A stretch of DNA of 48,747 nucleotides from positions 1 to 48,747 of IMG/VR virus record IMGVR_UViG_3300044712_001199; one strand, written 5' to 3'. The DNA is from a virus. The position numbers and the translations under genes were made by a program. Shown here one piece after another: positions 34,786 through 42,896 of the stretch (position 1 is its first letter; each line of letters opens with the position of its first letter). The notes under the pieces were generated by a model. The model ran no database searches and was not told where the DNA came from. It was given only the letters and a program-made list of their open reading frames with translations.

Positions 34786-36873
34786 ATGGTAGTGAAATTA
34801 TTAAAATCATGGTTGGGACAATCCATAGGTGACGAAGTAAATGTCCCCGCAGTAGTGGGTGAACAAATGATAGCTCAGAATATTGCTACCATAATCGACC
34901 CTAACGAATATCCGATAGTGAAAAAACTATCGGTGGAACTTGTACGTCCGGCTACAACGACAACTTATGATGCCGGAGACGCCATATTAGGTACGGTAAC
35001 GGCGGTAAAGCAAAAATGGACACTGACCCTTTCAGGTACCTTTGGATCTGCTGTAATCTCAGATGTTGGCGGGTTGTCAAAAACCATTGACTTCTCAACC
35101 TCACTGACGCTTACCGCAGCCGGATTTGTTACTGATAACGCAGCCGATTATTTGGCCGAAGGAGTAACATTAACCTCTGATGGTGCTGATCTGATTTTCG
35201 AAGCTGTCACCGAGGGTAATCCAATTGCCAAACCTGTTATTACTAACCCAACAAGTGATATGGCTGGAACGGTTCACCACAATACAGCGAACCGTGCAGC
35301 AGTCAAGCAAAAAGAGACAATTACTCTTGCCGGAGAATACGGATCGTGTGTTATTTCAGCAGTTGGTGGACTAAGTAAAACGGTTACTTTCGATACCGAC
35401 TTGGGCACCACAGCAGGAAACTTTGTAACTGCCAACGCTGCAGAATACCTCACAAAAGGCATCGTCCTAACAAGTAATGTTGCAGACCTTATTTTTGAAG
35501 CTAATGTCGCCGGAGTAGGTTTTACCGCTCCACTCATTTCGGGTGTGGCCGGAGATTTTTCAGGAATAGTAACTCATGCTGTTGCCAACAGGGAAGCGGT
35601 TGCTCAGGTTGATACGGTAACTATCACCGGTGAAAACGGTACTGCCCTTGTAACAGGTATTGGCGGACTGTCGAAAATTATGGATTTTGACACTTCCTTG
35701 AAAATAACGGCGGATGCTTTTGTAACTAATCATGCAGCAGCTTATGATGCAGCCGGAGTAACGGTGACGGCCGGAGAGACCGACACGCTTATCTTTACTT
35801 CAAAAGTGGCCGGAACACCCCTTGTGGCCGCAGTTGTCACCAATCAAACCGGAAATTTAGCGGGGACTAATGCCGTTTCAACGGAAAACGTAACAGCAGT
35901 AAAGCAAGTTGAGTCAATTGCAGTTTCGGGAGTAAGTGGTTATGCGGTGATTGCACTTACAGGTGAACTTACCAAATATTTGACTTACGCAACTTCTGTC
36001 GCTGCTTCGATAAATGCTTTTATCACAGCCAATGCGGCCCTTTATCTTGCACAGGGAGTTGTTCTAAGTAGGGATAACGCCAACCTTGTAATGACTGCTA
36101 ATGTCGCCGGCGCAGGCTTTGTCGCACCAACTATTACCAACGTACCCGGAGTTCGTGGAACAGTAGATCATACCACAGCCAATGTTACCGCTATCAGACA
36201 GATGGAAGAAATTTTGATTAGTGGAACTTTTGGTCAGGCTACCATTGCAGCGGCCGGGGGACTAAGCAAGGTAATCACCTTTAATGGTTCACTTACAACA
36301 ACACTCGTAGATTTTGTCACTACGAACATAGCCCTTTATGACGCACAGGGCATTATGATCACTTCCGCCGGAAACTCATTGAGATTTTATGCTAAAGTAA
36401 CGGGTACCGGATTTACAGCACCGACAATTACCGTGAAAGCAAACCTGTCTGGTGTAGCAGTACAGACAACGGCCAACACTTCTCTTTCGGCGCTGAAATT
36501 TATAGGTGCTGCAAAACAAAAAGGTGCCGGAGGAAAACTTTTGATGGTAAAAGTGGCTACTAACATGACCATGTTTGCCGGCAAAACTATTCGTCTGTGG
36601 TTCTCGGCTTCTGAACCAACTTTGATTGTAGGTGACAATATCGCCTATGTCAGTAAGTATGCCAATGCCGGAGCAAGTGATTTTTATGTGGACGTTAAAT
36701 TTGACGCTCTGCTGGCTAACTCAGATATGGTTTACGGCGTGGCTCTTCCGGCTCAGCCTATGCCATTTTCCACGGCAGATAAAACGCTGTACTGTCTGGT
36801 CCAGTCTGTCGACGGCGCAGAAACGCCAACCTCGGAAGGAAAAATTCTCTTTAACGCTTATTTCGAAAGATAA
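34786..36873 (+). CDS. Head-fibre-like virion protein with five inserted ~99-residue repeats
   Basis: 695 residues. N-terminal MVVKLLKSWLGQSIGDEV and the segment VRPATTTTYDAGDAI (54-68), together with the C-terminal LSALKFIGAAKQKGAGGKLL (568-587) and MTMFAGKTIRLWFSA, form one known phage structural domain (RPAnTTaY..GD...L.F..a....G..G). Between these halves lie five tandem repeats of about 99 residues (73-171, 172-270, 271-370, 371-468, 469-566), each beginning AVKQ/AVAQ/AIRQ and holding a GGLSKTI-type strand, a FVTxNAAxYLxxGV helix-strand and LIFEAN. They look like Ig-like or decoration domains displayed in a loop of the core. Probable head or tail surface protein. Confidence 0.7.
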   Translation: MVVKLLKSWLGQSIGDEVNVPAVVGEQMIAQNIATIIDPNEYPIVKKLSVELVRPATTTTYDAGDAILGTVTAVKQKWTLTLSGTFGSAVISDVGGLSKTIDFSTSLTLTAAGFVTDNAADYLAEGVTLTSDGADLIFEAVTEGNPIAKPVITNPTSDMAGTVHHNTANRAAVKQKETITLAGEYGSCVISAVGGLSKTVTFDTDLGTTAGNFVTANAAEYLTKGIVLTSNVADLIFEANVAGVGFTAPLISGVAGDFSGIVTHAVANREAVAQVDTVTITGENGTALVTGIGGLSKIMDFDTSLKITADAFVTNHAAAYDAAGVTVTAGETDTLIFTSKVAGTPLVAAVVTNQTGNLAGTNAVSTENVTAVKQVESIAVSGVSGYAVIALTGELTKYLTYATSVAASINAFITANAALYLAQGVVLSRDNANLVMTANVAGAGFVAPTITNVPGVRGTVDHTTANVTAIRQMEEILISGTFGQATIAAAGGLSKVITFNGSLTTTLVDFVTTNIALYDAQGIMITSAGNSLRFYAKVTGTGFTAPTITVKANLSGVAVQTTANTSLSALKFIGAAKQKGAGGKLLMVKVATNMTMFAGKTIRLWFSASEPTLIVGDNIAYVSKYANAGASDFYVDVKFDALLANSDMVYGVALPAQPMPFSTADKTLYCLVQSVDGAETPTSEGKILFNAYFER
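35002..36483 (+). repeat. Five tandem ~297-bp protein repeats
   Basis: Repeats begin at about 35002, 35299, 35596, 35896 and 36190. They diverge strongly in DNA but keep a protein pattern of paired GGLSK strands, FVTxNAA and LIFEA. The fourth copy has lost GGLSK (TGELTK instead), so the copies are old and probably have different surfaces. Confidence 0.75.
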
Positions 36874-37454
36874 TGAACACACGAAAAATGGTTGCCGGTA
36901 AAACATACATTGAGTTTTTATACTCAATGTCAGACCTGTTTACCATCATTAAAAACAGGTGTTCAATCTACGTGGCCGCACTGGTGGCCGAGGGAAAGAT
37001 TAAAGATCCGGACAGGTTTCTTATTTCCGATGACGAAATGTCTTTTTTCTACGCTTCCGGTGAAAGTGCTATGTTTAACTCATACAACACGCTCAGTCAG
37101 CTTTCTAGGGAGATCACTAATATCATACCCACAACGGTTTTTGACAAGTCTGAGGGCACGATAACCATCCGTGTTGGGTATAAGTCCACCATTGACAATT
37201 CAGTGATTAGTTCATGGGAAATTGCCATTCGTGACGTGATAAATTCCTACATCCTAAAAGATTGGTATCAACAGTTCGGTTTCGCAAGCGTGGATGACTA
37301 CCCCGCCAAATTCAAAACCCTGTACGATATTTCCATGACACGGTTTAAGAGCGACCTGAATTGGCTTGATCCCGATTCTTTAGAGACGGCAAGGATTAAT
37401 TTGGAGACCGCTTTCAGGGAATACATTGATGAAAATTTTGTACTTAAAGCATAG
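36873..37454 (+). CDS. Neck/virion protein, paralog of the next gene
   Basis: 193 residues beginning MNTRKMVAGKTYIEFLYSMSDLF. The ATG overlaps the previous stop as TAATG. It is helical at the start and has a central strand pair (GTITIRVGYKSTID) and a C-terminal helical part with IAIRDVINSYILKDWYQQFG. It shares that last motif with the next gene. Placement after a virion repeat protein and before a terminator suggests neck or completion protein; function is unproven. Confidence 0.5.
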   Translation: MNTRKMVAGKTYIEFLYSMSDLFTIIKNRCSIYVAALVAEGKIKDPDRFLISDDEMSFFYASGESAMFNSYNTLSQLSREITNIIPTTVFDKSEGTITIRVGYKSTIDNSVISSWEIAIRDVINSYILKDWYQQFGFASVDDYPAKFKTLYDISMTRFKSDLNWLDPDSLETARINLETAFREYIDENFVLKA

Positions 37455-37457
37455 GCC

Positions 37458-37973
37458 ATGATACTTTCAACTCAAAATAGTCTGCTGAAATTTAAGTACG
37501 ATATAAATGATCTGCTAAAAATCATTCAGCCGCTTACATTCCTTAAGAATAGAAGCCGGAAAGACCCCACGGGGTCCTCACTGATCGAAGATAAGGGAAT
37601 GGACGAAGAAGACAAGCTAATCCTACTTAACTTCCTTGAATCAGGCTCAAAACGCGCCTATGAGGTTCTTACCTTTCTTACCAGCGATGTAGTAAAACCC
37701 TATTCGTGGAAAGAGGCCGGGACTGAAAGTCAAAATGCGGTGGTGATAACTATAAATAAACTGGATTGGATGGCAACCAATCTTCCGGTTTTGGTTGATG
37801 AGAGGATTCAGCAGGTTATTATTGAGTACACGCTTTATCAGTGGTACAAACACAATGCGATGTATGACGATATGAAAGTTCATTTCCTTGAATATGAAAA
37901 CGCAACTCAGGATTTAAGAACCGGAAGTCGCTTGCGAAAAACAAGGCTGGTCCGGCCAATGAGTTTTCCATAA
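37458..37973 (+). CDS. Neck/virion protein, paralog of the previous gene
   Basis: 171 residues starting MILSTQNSLLKFKYDINDLL. The C-terminal half reads LVDERIQQVIIEYTLYQWYKHN, like the corresponding region of the previous gene, and a basic end RLRKTRLVRPMSFP. Last gene of the long plus block, three bases after its paralog and immediately before the terminator. A virion role in the neck or head-tail ring is likely from the position; no family name is certain. Confidence 0.5.
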   Translation: MILSTQNSLLKFKYDINDLLKIIQPLTFLKNRSRKDPTGSSLIEDKGMDEEDKLILLNFLESGSKRAYEVLTFLTSDVVKPYSWKEAGTESQNAVVITINKLDWMATNLPVLVDERIQQVIIEYTLYQWYKHNAMYDDMKVHFLEYENATQDLRTGSRLRKTRLVRPMSFP

Positions 37974-37975
37974 AA

Positions 37976-38000
37976 AAAGCCACTCTATTCGGGTGGCTTT
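37976..38000. terminator. Hairpin terminator between head/tail block and replication block
   Basis: AAAGCCAC (37976-37983) pairs with GTGGCTTT (37993-38000), with A bases before and T-rich sequence (ATTATTTTAC) after. It stands just after the last plus-strand gene and before the convergent minus-strand gene, so it can serve both directions. Confidence 0.8.
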
Positions 38001-38045
38001 ATTATTTTACTTTCGGGGTTAAAACTTAAATAGTGGGAATGTTAT

Positions 38046-38336
38046 TTAAGTTTTTAAGAATAATTCAACCTCAGATCCAAAATCATACATTGTTCCTCTG
38101 TTTTTACAGCATCCATTTTTGCCATTTTTAGGAGTGTAATCTTCACAATCTTTTCCGCACTCAGATGCTTCTCCGCAAGTTTGTGCCTCCTTGCAGTATA
38201 TAAAGTTTTTGTCTTTGCTTTTTACGGCTTCAAACACTTTAATTTTCGTCAATCTACTAAATCTCATTACATCTTGAAAATGATCTTCTGGATAGCAATG
38301 CTCTGAATCCTCATCTTTAAAATACAACTTTTTCAT
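38046..38336 (-). CDS. Cysteine-rich small protein (96 aa)
   Basis: Starts MKKLYFKDEDSEHCYPEDHF. Seven more Cys lie in the middle (YCKEAQTCGEASECGKDC, GCCKNRG), spaced like zinc ligands. The protein is acidic in the first part. It is the last gene of the early minus-strand unit. No family is recognised. Confidence 0.5.
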   Translation of the reverse strand: MKKLYFKDEDSEHCYPEDHFQDVMRFSRLTKIKVFEAVKSKDKNFIYCKEAQTCGEASECGKDCEDYTPKNGKNGCCKNRGTMYDFGSEVELFLKT

Positions 38337-38345
38337 GGTTTTATT

Positions 38346-38672
38346 TTAAAATGGTAAATCGTCCGGTTCGTTTGAATCCCCACTGTAAGTAGGAGCTTCG
38401 TGCTTATTAATAGGATATTCAGCTTTGGTGGCAGGCGCCTCCGGTTGTTCTCTTCTTTCAAAGTTGAAAGTTTTACCGGAACCAACATAAATTTTTGGTT
38501 GCCTTGATGTTCTTTCTTCTTTGGTTTGGCTGATAAATACAGACAGGTCGTTACCGAAATTATCCGGTTCTCTTCGGGTGTCTGTGGTTATGTTGAAATA
38601 CTTTTTACCGTTCTTTCCTTTTGTAATTTTACTCTCAGGAATGTCACTCAGACAGATGCTTAAATTTTGCAT
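38346..38672 (-). CDS. ssb: Single-stranded DNA-binding protein-like
   Basis: 108 residues: NLSICLSDIPESKITKGKNGK at the start, then FNITTDTRREPDNFGNDLSVFISQTKEE, which fits an OB-type fold, a polar spacer rich in Pro, and the SSB-style acidic tip EPDDLPF. The tip binds host replication partners in bacterial SSBs. Expected to coat single strands during phage replication and RecT-driven annealing. It is shorter than host SSBs because the OB part is compact. Confidence 0.7.
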   Translation of the reverse strand: MQNLSICLSDIPESKITKGKNGKKYFNITTDTRREPDNFGNDLSVFISQTKEERTSRQPKIYVGSGKTFNFERREQPEAPATKAEYPINKHEAPTYSGDSNEPDDLPF

Positions 38673-38890
38673 GATTGATTGTTTTTAATTTCCTTTAACA
38701 TATTGTAAATTTCCAAAACATTTTGATTTTCATTTTCTTCAAAGTTGATATACTCACCTCCGTAAAGGAGGAAATGGTAGGTTCTTTTCAGCACGAAAAG
38801 GTTATGCGCAATTAAAATTAGCGCAAAGACAAATGGTAGTGCAAGCATTCTCGGAAAGAAATGTCGCTTGTTAAATTTTAGGTTTTTCAT
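38660..38890 (-). CDS. Small membrane protein (76 aa)
   Basis: MKNLKFNKRHFFPRMLALPFVFALILIAHNLFVLKR has one membrane helix with a basic N-side, then an acidic C-terminal part (YINFEENENQNVLEIYN). It lies between the DnaA-domain gene and SSB and overlaps SSB by 13 bases. Function unknown; it might tether replication to the membrane, which is speculation. Confidence 0.45.
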   Translation of the reverse strand: MKNLKFNKRHFFPRMLALPFVFALILIAHNLFVLKRTYHFLLYGGEYINFEENENQNVLEIYNMLKEIKNNQSCKI

Positions 38891-38893
38891 AGA

Positions 38894-39307
38894 TTAGATT
38901 TTAATTTTGAATTTTATTTCTCGATATAGTGCCTGTATTTCCGGTATGTTTTCAACGTTTTTAAGATGCTTAATTACAGTAGAGTGGTCACCCCTATCTG
39001 TAAATGAACCAACCTCTCTCAGTGATAATTCAGGCCATAATTCTGTTACAATAGCACTTGTTACGGCCCTCATGTCTGAATATTCCCTTTTCCTGCAAGT
39101 CCCCCTTAGATTTTCCTTACTGACACCAGACGCCTCACAAATAGCATCCACTATCGTATCGTAAGTATAGTTGCAGATCTTAACTTCCTTCTCTTTTTTT
39201 ACCTTAAACCTGAATGCGTTTACTCCGGTGCGTGACAAACACCTGTGAAGAATGATTTGTACCATCTTTGCCTCTGATCTGGTTATCTCGATAAATTCTG
39301 CATCCAT
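38894..39307 (-). CDS. Stand-alone DnaA domain IV-like DNA-binding protein
   Basis: 137 residues. Residues about 48-118 match the DnaA C-terminal domain: ICEASGVSKENLRGTCRKREYS, then AVTSAIVTELWPELSLREVG, then the signature SFTDRGDHSTVIKHL with DHSTV at 107-111. In DnaA this part contacts the DnaA box; the ATPase and oligomerising domains are absent here. A free domain IV could mark phage origins for the host or block host DnaA boxes. It is in the replication block near the initiator and SSB. Confidence 0.75.
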   Translation of the reverse strand: MDAEFIEITRSEAKMVQIILHRCLSRTGVNAFRFKVKKEKEVKICNYTYDTIVDAICEASGVSKENLRGTCRKREYSDMRAVTSAIVTELWPELSLREVGSFTDRGDHSTVIKHLKNVENIPEIQALYREIKFKIKI

Positions 39308-39327
39308 GACCTATTCTAAGTTTTAGG

Positions 39328-39747
39328 TTATTTTTCAATCCATCTTTTTCTCCCATCTACCACAATCAACTCAAAATTGTCGCTTGTCCGGTGCGGATTA
39401 CACATGGCTGTCATTTCAAGATAAGAATATGTTTTGATTTTGCGGTCAAAAGAGACGATTTCAGCTATCATCGGTCTTTTGTAATGGCAAGTATCAACTA
39501 CGTGTGCAATCGCATCATGTAGCCTTTGTTTGGTGAACTTATGCTCCTTTATCCGGTCGGCTAGGATTATTATGTAGTTGTTATCAATCTCCGGGAATGT
39601 AACAGTCAGCTTTACCAGTTCCGATTTAAGGTCGGAGGCCGTAGCTAACTCATCCTGGTAAAGAGATATTTCGTTACTGGTCGAACTTTGCGTCAATGAT
39701 TGCTCCGAGGTTTGTAGCTTTGGGAGCAGATTTGATAGTTTTTCCAT
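39328..39747 (-). CDS. Possible helicase-loader/replication partner protein (139 aa)
   Basis: A protein with a Ser/Gln-rich N-terminus and then VTFPEIDNNYIIILADRIKEHKFTKQRLHDAIAHVVDTCHYKRPMIAEIVSFDRKIKTYSYLEM arranged as helices; the last elements (YKRP.IAEI.SFD) recur in small Bacteroidetes phage replication proteins. It overlaps the upstream initiator gene by 74 bases, a large overlap, but no internal ATG before the conserved part exists. A loader or initiator partner is an inference from order. Confidence 0.5.
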   Translation of the reverse strand: MEKLSNLLPKLQTSEQSLTQSSTSNEISLYQDELATASDLKSELVKLTVTFPEIDNNYIIILADRIKEHKFTKQRLHDAIAHVVDTCHYKRPMIAEIVSFDRKIKTYSYLEMTAMCNPHRTSDNFELIVVDGRKRWIEK

Positions 39748-40477
39748 TTTTAAGTTTGTTGTTGATTTCGTTGAATTTTGAAACGATTATTGGTAGGCTC
39801 ATATTTTTCTGCAACCAATCATCCGGAATCATGCAGCAGTTTTTAAAAAACGCAGCCAAATCACAAATCGTTTTTTCTGAGTTTGCATCCGGATATTTTG
39901 ATTTGTAGAGCTGTAGAATTTTTGAAGCAGCAGCTCTTTCTTTTCCTTTCGCCATCAAAACATATTCTGAACCAAATATTTCAAAATAGGATTTCTGGAA
40001 GGATTCGATGATTTGTGAAACAAAATCATCTTTCTTATTCTTATCATTCTTTACATTCTTATCATTATTGTCTATATTGAGACTCTCTCGTTGCCTTCGT
40101 GTTTCCTCCGTGATTTCTTCATAGTTGCCTTCATAGTTTTTAGGGTCTTGGTAATACTCATAATTTAAGGCTGTTATAAGTGTTCCGTGTGTTGCTTTCA
40201 TGGTTGCCACCATGTTTCTTTCACGTAGCTTTCGTAGAGATTTCGTAAGCTGTGGTTTTGAGTACTTCATTTTCCGGAATCCGGCATACCAATGAAGATC
40301 TTCTGCTACATCGGTAAGATTAAAATATCCACAACCTCGTTTAAGCTTTCCATCTGGATTGTGGTTCACTTTTCTTAGAATATAAAGCCATAATTCCCTT
40401 ACAATAGGTGGCTCATGAATTAATTCAGAATTATCAATTACTCTCGGCTGTAATATGTAACCTCCTTTAATACACAT
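39674..40477 (-). CDS. Replication initiator-like winged-helix protein
   Basis: 267 residues. The first 110 read as a winged helix: PPIVRELWLYILRKVNHNPDGKLKRGCGYFNLTDVAEDL, then KPQLTKSLRKLRERNMV and a strand turn. This matches the N-terminal domain of phage replisome organisers/DnaD-type initiators. The middle is Asn/Asp/Lys-rich and flexible; the C-terminal 130 residues are helical and could bind the helicase loader. It is directly upstream of a likely partner gene. The start MCIKGGYILQPRVI gives the motif at the expected distance. Confidence 0.62.
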   Translation of the reverse strand: MCIKGGYILQPRVIDNSELIHEPPIVRELWLYILRKVNHNPDGKLKRGCGYFNLTDVAEDLHWYAGFRKMKYSKPQLTKSLRKLRERNMVATMKATHGTLITALNYEYYQDPKNYEGNYEEITEETRRQRESLNIDNNDKNVKNDKNKKDDFVSQIIESFQKSYFEIFGSEYVLMAKGKERAAASKILQLYKSKYPDANSEKTICDLAAFFKNCCMIPDDWLQKNMSLPIIVSKFNEINNKLKNGKTIKSAPKATNLGAIIDAKFDQ

Positions 40478-40913
40478 TTGATTTTCCTTTATTACATTTA
40501 AAGCATAATGACTGAAGATTATCTTTAGTGGACTTTCCCCCTAATGACACGGGGATTATATGGTCAACCTCGATTTCTGTTTCAGATGCAGATTTTCCGC
40601 AAGAGACACATTTGAATTTGTCCCTTTTAAGAATTTCATACCTTAGTCGGTAGTTGATGACTGATCTTTCTTTTTTTATGGAAGATTTTGTTGATTTAGC
40701 GGTAGATATTATTTTTCTCAGGTATAAAACCTTACTGAAATAGAAAAGTTTCCAGCTATTATTATAGAATGTTTTCCAGTCAAACAATCCAATCAATTCT
40801 CCATTTTCGTTTTTAACTTCAATTCCAATGGATATTTGTTTATTAGTCACGGAGCATAAAATTGGATCATCTGTGTACCAAATGGAGTTTGATCTTTTTT
40901 GATATAATTCCAT
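40467..40913 (-). CDS. HNH endonuclease
   Basis: 148 residues, starting MELYQKRSN. The C-terminal part has CVSCGKSASETEIEVDHIIPVSLGG ... NLQSLCFKCNKGKSN: two CxxC zinc pairs and the DHxxPxxxGG...N...N core of HNH nucleases. The N-terminal part (residues 1-90) is not recognised. I chose the start at 40913, five bases after the upstream stop; an in-frame ATG at 40949 overlaps that gene. It lies between a small basic gene and the initiator and may be a mobile homing nuclease. Confidence 0.75.
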   Translation of the reverse strand: MELYQKRSNSIWYTDDPILCSVTNKQISIGIEVKNENGELIGLFDWKTFYNNSWKLFYFSKVLYLRKIISTAKSTKSSIKKERSVINYRLRYEILKRDKFKCVSCGKSASETEIEVDHIIPVSLGGKSTKDNLQSLCFKCNKGKSNVY

Positions 40914-40917
40914 AACC

Positions 40918-41118
40918 TTAGTTTTTATCGTTATTTCTTGCCTTTTCAAGTTTTAGGATAAACTCTTCCTTCTTTTTTACCGGATCGTCTCCTTTATGGA
41001 TGAAGATTACCGTTTTTGCGTCAATTCTCAAAGCAACAGTTCTCTTAACTGAGACATTTTTCTTTATCCTTCGGATAGCAGCCTTTTCTTCGTGGCGAAA
41101 TTTGAGTGAGTCAATCAT
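40918..41118 (-). CDS. Small basic protein (66 aa)
   Basis: MIDSLKFRHEEKAAIRRIKKNVSVKR at the start gives a strongly basic helix; a strand pair (TVALRIDAKTVIFIHKG) and a Lys-rich helix follow. It overlaps the NinG stop region by 8 bases. No family known; nucleic-acid binding is possible from charge. Confidence 0.5.
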   Translation of the reverse strand: MIDSLKFRHEEKAAIRRIKKNVSVKRTVALRIDAKTVIFIHKGDDPVKKKEEFILKLEKARNNDKN

Positions 41119-41746
41119 TGGTTTGGTGTTTTAGTTTATATTCCTGGTTGAGTTTTTTGTATTTTGTGATTATGAACATAACTTGAAACCTGTCCCATTT
41201 CCATCCATTACGTTCTCGGTTGGCGGTTAGGTCTTTTAGTTTTTGATATTCTACCTCTCCTATTTTTTTTCTAACCCAATCACCGTATTCGTAACCTACT
41301 CCATGTTTCCAATAATTACACGCCTTACAGCCACCGAAAACATTATTCTCATTAAACTTAAGTTCGGGGTAGTGTCCAGCAGGAAATAGGTGACAGGCTT
41401 GGTAATTATCCCCCGTTATCTGTTTTGTTTTTTTACAGGTTGGACAATAAAATCTGTCATTTGGTAGCCTATCCCGATTTCGAATGAATAAATTAAATTC
41501 GGTTCTTGCCATATCAAGCAATACCGGAAGAGGTTTACCCATTAAATTATCTGCTCTGCTTTTTTTGCCTGTTTTAGGCTTAATTTTCAACTCTTCTTTC
41601 TGAGATAGTATTTCCCTTTTCTTTGCCATTTCTTTTGATATGAGACAATCTTTGCATAGCTTGGAGAAGTGTAAACCACTTGCCATTACTATTGGTGTGA
41701 ACGGAAGTTTACAGGAAGGGCAGATTATTTGGGTGGAATCGGTCAT
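41111..41746 (-). CDS. ninG: NinG/Rap-like recombination nuclease
   Basis: 211 residues with a zinc-ribbon N-terminus (CPSCKLPF ... CKDC), a basic middle, then the NinG core: LLDMARTEFNLFIRNRDRLPNDRFYCPTC, QACHLFPAGHYPELKFNENNVFGGCKACN. NinG (Rap) of lambdoid phages is a Holliday-junction-type HNH-like nuclease that helps Red-mediated recombination. Here it is in the same unit as RecT, an annealing protein, giving a natural partner. It overlaps the next upstream gene as ATGA. Confidence 0.82.
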   Translation of the reverse strand: MTDSTQIICPSCKLPFTPIVMASGLHFSKLCKDCLISKEMAKKREILSQKEELKIKPKTGKKSRADNLMGKPLPVLLDMARTEFNLFIRNRDRLPNDRFYCPTCKKTKQITGDNYQACHLFPAGHYPELKFNENNVFGGCKACNYWKHGVGYEYGDWVRKKIGEVEYQKLKDLTANRERNGWKWDRFQVMFIITKYKKLNQEYKLKHQTND

Positions 41747-42069
41747 AATACAAATAATTCTCCTTGTTTATACTCTTTATCCAAAATTCTCAGCCTCCAT
41801 TTATAGTTTGGCCGGCCATATTGTTCAACTACCTTTTCGTTGGTTTTTTGTAATTTCCCTTCGCTTTCCAAATTAGAAATACTCCTTCTCACGGAAGTTA
41901 TGGGAACAGATTCAGGGAATAACCTTCGCCAAATTTCTGCCGGAGTGAAAGAACAAAATGGATTTTCTGCAAAGAATTTTATGATCTTGTCGGTTTGATT
42001 CTTTGCTGCCTCGGTAAGATTTTTAACCATACCGGGGGATTCACAAGTTGTATTGTAGAATTGGGTCAT
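41743..42069 (-). CDS. Winged-helix regulator-like protein (108 aa)
   Basis: A DNA-binding fold is visible in NQTDKIIKFFAENPFCSFTPAEIWRRLFP followed by ITSVRRSISNLESEGKLQ and a wing-like YGRPNYKWRL. These are hallmarks of small winged-helix proteins that bind DNA. It could regulate the phage early unit or act in replication. It overlaps neighbours by ATGA junctions on both sides. Confidence 0.62.
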   Translation of the reverse strand: MTQFYNTTCESPGMVKNLTEAAKNQTDKIIKFFAENPFCSFTPAEIWRRLFPESVPITSVRRSISNLESEGKLQKTNEKVVEQYGRPNYKWRLRILDKEYKQGELFVL

Positions 42070-42896
42070 GGGTTGAATATGTTATAGTCACGATCAACAC
42101 AGCTTGCATTATTCAGACAAAGTGCCTCACGGGATACGCTAGTTAACTTTATAAGCGAATCTTTGATGTACACCTTTGTATGATTACACGAGCAAGCAAT
42201 AAGAATCTTTGTCATAAACCACTGCGCATCTTTTTTGTCGTACTTTCCGCCGGACATTAAACCAACTTTATACAGGTCGCAAAAATTTAATGTCTGCTCG
42301 ATCATCCGGTAGCTACTTTCAAAATCAATGATCGGCTCAATACTGGAAAATGTTTTGAATCCGGCATTGTGAAGCTTTTCCATTGCCTCAATTCGTTCTT
42401 GATTGGTTGATGCACCCGGTTCAAGCTCATCGTGGCCGGTAAGGGTAAAGCCAAAAGCGTACAATTCAGGATTTTCAACTCCTCCCCCAAAATTCTTCGA
42501 ATCTTCCAGCCAGTCATCTACCCACCAAGTACACTTCGTTAGGATTTTAACCGGAACCTTTTTATAGACTGCCATCCCCACGGCATCCCATGTTAAATCA
42601 ATAGTTTCCGGCAACATTGGATCTGTTGTGAAAGAGAAAAATAATCCATGTTCTTTTAACTCTTGCAAATTTTGCACAAGTTCCTTATGGAAGATGTCGA
42701 GTGCATGCGTTTCGTGCTCAAAGAATTTCTTCAATTGTGGCCTGTCCTGCCCCATTACTCCGGCCAGGATTCCCTTTTTGCAATAGCAATAGGTACATCC
42801 GTTTGAGCAACCTACATGAAAATTGCACCCCCAATAACTGTACTCACCGGCTTTTCCGGATGGGTTGTAAATAGCTTTACCTTTAAATGTTTTCAT
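42066..42896 (-). CDS. Radical-SAM protein, SplB/Gp37-Gp68-like
   Basis: 276 residues with an iron-sulfur cluster motif CSNGCTYC (Cys30, Cys34, Cys37; CxxxCxxC of radical SAM) followed by a YCKKGI stretch. FFSFTTDPMLPETIDLTW and PVKILTKCTWW are early core strands, and GHDELEPGASTNQERIEAMEKLHNAG is typical of phage Gp37/Gp68 and spore photoproduct lyase-like proteins. Such enzymes cleave S-adenosylmethionine to make a radical; substrate here is unknown, DNA or nucleotide being likely from the neighbours. Extra Cys pairs at the C-terminus (CNHTKVYI ... LCLNNASCVD) may bind another cluster. Confidence 0.75.
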   Translation of the reverse strand: MKTFKGKAIYNPSGKAGEYSYWGCNFHVGCSNGCTYCYCKKGILAGVMGQDRPQLKKFFEHETHALDIFHKELVQNLQELKEHGLFFSFTTDPMLPETIDLTWDAVGMAVYKKVPVKILTKCTWWVDDWLEDSKNFGGGVENPELYAFGFTLTGHDELEPGASTNQERIEAMEKLHNAGFKTFSSIEPIIDFESSYRMIEQTLNFCDLYKVGLMSGGKYDKKDAQWFMTKILIACSCNHTKVYIKDSLIKLTSVSREALCLNNASCVDRDYNIFNP

